Assembly: GCA_004802705.1 (NCBI GenBank)
Contig: SGPL01000562.1
Coordinates: 1 to 21,173, forward strand
Origin: Bondarzewia mesenterica
Lineage: Eukaryota > Basidiomycota > Agaricomycetes > Russulales > Bondarzewiaceae
DNA length: 21,173 nt
Reading direction: 5' to 3'
The notes beneath the pieces were generated by a model that saw only the letters and a program-made list of their open reading frames with translations, was not told the DNA's origin and made no database searches. Below, one piece after another: positions 18,540 through 21,173 of the stretch (position 1 is its first letter; every line of letters starts with the position of its first letter). Made by a program: the position numbers and the translations under genes.

Positions 18540-18660
18540 GTCGTTCTTTAGTCTGTACCTCTGTATCGCTTTCCAATGAATAAACCTTCCAGTTGCCCCA
18601 CTGTCTATCATTGCTTTTGTTTTGACACTTTTAGTGCTGCTCTGTGATATGTAAGATGTA
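18540..18660 (-). pseudogene. Aspartic protease active site
   Basis: The minus frame gives KAMIDSGATGRFIHWKAIQR; codons 18605-18591 encode D-S-G-A-T. This is the retropepsin motif that cuts the Gag-Pol precursor. Here, unlike in RT and RNase H, the catalytic Asp remains. The region between protease and RT (18100-18540) is linker with pieces such as PCTWDHNIELKPSAPDG, the usual lead into RT. Confidence 0.75.
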
Positions 18661-19842
18661 ATTTCTAATTGTTCGCCCTTGGTGGATTTTACAAAAATGG
18701 AGTTATCGTAGTAACCTTTTGTCCAAAGCCATGTCTAGAACTTTGGACTCATCAAAAATCCTCTTCTTTCTCATTGTCCTCTCCACTATATTCTGTGAGT
18801 GCTTCTCTCTCCTCCATCGAGAGCTTTCTGATGACCTTTATAAATTCTTCTACAGTCATCTTCCTACTTCCTACTTCTTCTTTTGTCGTTCTGGTGCGAA
18901 CATCTCAGTCTGGGCAGTCCTTAGCCCAGTGTCCAGTTTTGCCACACCTGAAGCAACACCCTTCATCCATGTACTGCTTCTTGTCCTTTTCTGACAAGGT
19001 GTTGGTGGCCCGTACTTTTGCCTTCCCCTTCCACTCCCTTCGCTCCTTCCCTCTGTCCACATCTATAGCGTCCGAGTTACGCGCCTTACTCCCTCTTGGT
19101 ACCCAGCTTCCTTTATCTTTCTGAGAGGGATGGTGTCTCCCAAGGAAGGACTGTAGTTTGTGCCACTAGTTATCGACAGTGGTCATATCTTTGTACCAAT
19201 CCTCGATTTTGGTTAGCACCAGGTTCTTTTGGTAGACCTCCTTTACAATCACTGGGTTCAGTGCTTCCATGAAATATTCGATGAACACAGGGCTCTCCAT
19301 TATTTCAGATTCTGATACCAGGTTTGCAAATTCAGTGATGAAGTCATCTACTGTCCATTTTCTTTGCATGATCTGGGATAGCTTTGTCTTGGCATTTGTC
19401 ACGATGTTTGCATCAGCAAATTGAGCGATGAAAGCATCCTCGAAGCCTTTTCAGGTCCCATAGTCATCATTTTCCTCATATTTTTCTATCTTCAACTGCT
19501 TCTAAATTTCAGCCGTTCCTCCTTCCAAGTATGATAAAGCGAAGAGAACTTTTCTTTATTCATTCACAGCCCCAGCATCATTTAGAAATTCTTTTAGCTT
19601 TGCCCTAAAATAAATGTTGCATTCTAGGATAAAGAGCCTAGAGCTTTCTCTTTGCTCGTTAAATAGAGAGGGAGTCTTGACCTTTAGTCTTGACTTGTTG
19701 GTTGATGGTGTAATTGCTATTCTTTGTGCGGGTGGGGAAAGAGGAGGTGGAGATAGGTTTGATGGCAATGGGTTGGGAGTCTGTGGTTAGATAGGTTGAG
19801 GTGGGTTTATGTTGACAGGAGGTGGTGGTGGTGTGGGTGTGG
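18660..19842 (-). pseudogene. Chromovirus Gag with CCHC zinc knuckle
   Basis: The frame begins next to the LTR end with a His/Pro/Thr-rich leader (YDTTPTPPPPPVNINPPQP). It then reads KVKTPSLFNEQRESSRLFIL, KVLFALSYLEGGTAE, GFEDAFIAQFADANIV, KLSQIMQRKWTVDDFITEFA and EYFMEALNPVIVKEVYQKN, the pattern of fungal gypsy capsid domains. The zinc knuckle C-FR-C-GKTG-H-WAKD-C is at 18914-18955. One frame runs through with stops replacing likely Gln or Trp (TAA after AVNE, TAG after TAEI, TGA after DDYGT, TAG after TVDN, TGA after DCPD). A C-terminal helix (TVEEFIKVIRKLSMEEREAL) follows. Confidence 0.85.
18914..18955 (-). other. CCHC zinc knuckle of chromovirus Gag
   Basis: C-X2-C-X4-H-X4-C is fully conserved (CFRCGKTGHWAKDC). 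It is preceded by a Lys/Arg-rich stretch (KERREWKGKAKVRATN). Confidence 0.9.
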
Positions 19843-20322
19843 TGTCATAGTTAAAAAGGGTTTTCAACCTAGGTATATGTCAGATTTTCCTACTTTCTCA
19901 GAATATACCTATCGTTCAATGTGAGGGATATTCTGTAGATACTTATGAAGCAAGGTTGCAGTGCTTCCTTAGTAAGGGATGAACAAAGAGTTGTGAAAAA
20001 TATTTCTGTGATTTTAGAAATTTTTCCTACATTGATCTGAGTAGAACTGAATTTTCAGTTCAAGAGGATGAGCAGCAGACTAGTAGTGACACAAGAAAAT
20101 CGTTATATTCAGGTGTTGCAATATGAACAACACTACGACTGAATATGTATAAAGCTTCCAGAGATGTTGTAGGAACCCTAGGATTTACGACCTAGCTGAT
20201 AGCTACAAAAACTTTGACTTTACTTAAGACGTTTTGAATTTCTCCACCAGAAAGAAATCCAAGTGAAATTTAAATTCTCAGATTGAATTAAAAACTTGGG
20301 GGCTGCTCTCCCAAAAGCCCTC

Positions 20323-20332
20323 CTTATATACC
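20323..20332 (-). promoter_or_regulatory. TATA box of the chromovirus LTR
   Basis: The minus strand reads AGGTATATAAGGAGG, the same word as at 15788-15801 in the sister LTR. A G/C-rich partly palindromic stretch (20297-20319) lies just downstream. Confidence 0.65.
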
Positions 20333-20461
20333 TTTTTCTCTGCATGCTTAGTAAGCAGATCTCCCTGATTTTCAAATCATTGCTAATCATCCTGAATTTT
20401 TCAGCTTATGCCATCATTTTCTTCCAACTTCTTTATCCTTCCATTTTCCTATTCTTGCTTT

Positions 20462-20648
20462 TTCTGGAATGTTCTTCTGCTTTCTTGAATGATCCTGCTG
20501 ATTAAAATTCCTCCAATTTCTTCTAGAATGTTCTTCCTTGTTCTTGTATATTCTTGATAATTATTGCCCATTATTTCTTCCAGAACATTCTACTTCTTTC
20601 TTCAACTTTCTAGGTATATCTTTTCCTACTCATTTTTCCAGAACATTC
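20462..20648 (-). promoter_or_regulatory. Array of four perfect heat-shock-element motifs
   Basis: TTCnnGAAnnTTC occurs at 20462-20474, 20521-20533, 20578-20590 and 20636-20648, spaced 59, 57 and 58 bp. A fifth near-match (last unit ATC) is at 20482-20494. The motif meets the three-unit consensus for heat-shock factor binding. The array lies ~130-315 bp upstream of the TATA box of the LTR, in the usual enhancer position. The period suggests duplication of a ~58-bp unit. Activity is inferred only. Confidence 0.65.
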
Positions 20649-21173
20649 TTCAATGTTCTTCAGCTTTCCAGTTATTTCTGTTTTTAGGTAAAGTCTGTAA
20701 ATAATAAGGGAATGTTGGATTCTTGCTCAAGGATAGTAATGATGATGTTTTTGAGGCTAAAATTTGTGTTTGTGAATAAAAAAGAGGGGGGGAGTGTATT
20801 TTCAAAAATTGGTTTTCTAAATAAAAGTCCGTTTCAAATCTAAATAAATCCAAATAAAATCTGCAAACTGAATGGTAAGTCTCTTCTTAATTTTTGGAAT
20901 AAAAATTGAGTGAAAAAAGTTCAAGAATGTAATCAGGATTTGAAAAAGATGACAGTAAAGACAGTGAAAATTACAATCCAAATGGGAATCTGGAGCCGAC
21001 CAGCCCATTCCCATATCCTCTGTCTCCTCTGCCTATCCCTTTCCTGCTTCAGAATATCCTCTAGTGAAACAATAATGCACATGTGGTATTACGTCCTGTG
21101 AACCCAATAATTGCTGAATATCGTCGAATCCATAAAATGATCTCCAACGAGTGGGTACAATCAGCAGACTCCT
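20649..21173. other. Upstream U3 of the LTR, no gene
   Basis: AT-rich sequence with short runs (G-run at about 20786-20792). No convincing reading frame was found on either strand, and I see no clear match to the left part of the sister LTR. Confidence 0.4.

Larger units (their letters stand above)
13483..21173 (-). mobile_element. Ty3/gypsy chromovirus, degenerate, interrupted by an LTR
   Basis: Domain order on the minus strand is 5' LTR (from beyond the right edge to 19843), Gag, protease, RT, RNase H, integrase (HHCC, DDE, GPY/F) and chromodomain. This is the order of the chromovirus branch of Metaviridae. No 3' LTR is seen; the element ends against the Gag-like pseudogene near 13483. Stop codons, at least two frameshifts and several lost catalytic residues make it immobile. 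A separate LTR occupies 14575-16245. No Ns occur from 16 kb rightward. Confidence 0.85.
19843..21173 (-). mobile_element. 5' LTR of the chromovirus, cut by the window edge
   Basis: The LTR end (minus sense ...TATGACA at 19843) is fixed by alignment to the end of the inserted LTR (...CGCGACA at 16245): the 31 bases from CCTAGGT to GACA align without a gap. TATATAAGG lies at 20323-20332, about 480 bp from the LTR end. Upstream of it are four heat-shock-element motifs. The LTR start is not in the window; the sister LTR suggests 1.6-1.7 kb in all. No TGG-type primer-binding site follows the LTR; the Gag frame starts almost at once. Confidence 0.7.

Noticed and set aside
18669..19124. Plus-strand 151-residue hydrophobic frame (membrane protein)
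   Set aside because: It is antisense to Gag, including the zinc knuckle; the hydrophobic Phe/Ser/Leu composition is the reverse of a Lys/Glu-rich coding strand.
19800..19842. tRNA primer-binding site after the 5' LTR
   Set aside because: The sequence right after the LTR is CCACACC-rich with no TGG start matching a tRNA 3' end; I could not support one.

Overview
The window looks like nuclear DNA of a filamentous basidiomycete, most likely a mushroom-forming Agaricomycete. The evidence is the short introns (41-63 bp, GTRNGT-type donors, CTNAY-like branch sites, YAG acceptors), disordered Ser/Pro/Lys-rich proteins with a fungal Zn2Cys6-like cluster, and a heavy load of decayed Ty3/gypsy chromovirus DNA. 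I cannot name a genus. There are no rRNA, tRNA or CRISPR features and no prokaryotic signals. Scattered single Ns (about 2.2-2.3, 5.1-5.4, 7.2, 8.7-14.3 and 15.6-15.9 kb) show that parts of the consensus are ambiguous.

Layout. (1) 0.8-5.5 kb is a GC-rich gene island with three spliced genes of unknown function: a small basic protein on + (845-1449); a long minus-strand gene with a Zn2Cys6-like cluster beside a poly-Asp run (1668 to about 4145); and, divergent from it across about 260 bp, a 278-residue acidic/Ser-Pro-rich protein on + (4406-5463). The last two carry in-frame stops or frameshifts and may be decaying. (2) 5.58-7.69 kb is a foldback-like element: two arms built of the same ~56-bp minisatellite in opposite orientation around a ~0.58 kb non-coding loop. 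(3) 7.7-11.6 kb is AT-richer relic DNA with a broken + frame, a probable copia-type LTR (9467-10030, minus) and N-rich spliced-gene remnants. (4) 11.65-13.4 kb is a minus-strand Gag-like reading frame with a CCHC zinc knuckle; the frame is kept but about 13 stop codons interrupt it. (5) 13.48 kb to beyond the right edge is a minus-strand Ty3/gypsy chromovirus: 5' LTR, Gag, protease, RT, RNase H, integrase, GPY/F module, chromodomain. It is dead, with nonsense codons, frameshifts and lost catalytic acids. Its integrase is split by a related LTR in the opposite orientation (14575-16245) with TG...CA ends and a 4-bp target duplication (CCAT/CCGT).

The most interesting signals are the inverted minisatellite foldback structure, four perfect three-unit heat-shock-element motifs at ~58-bp spacing upstream of the TATA box in the chromovirus LTR (one is also present in the inserted LTR), and decay by point transitions that leaves long frames free of indels. 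All coordinates and alignments were made by eye.
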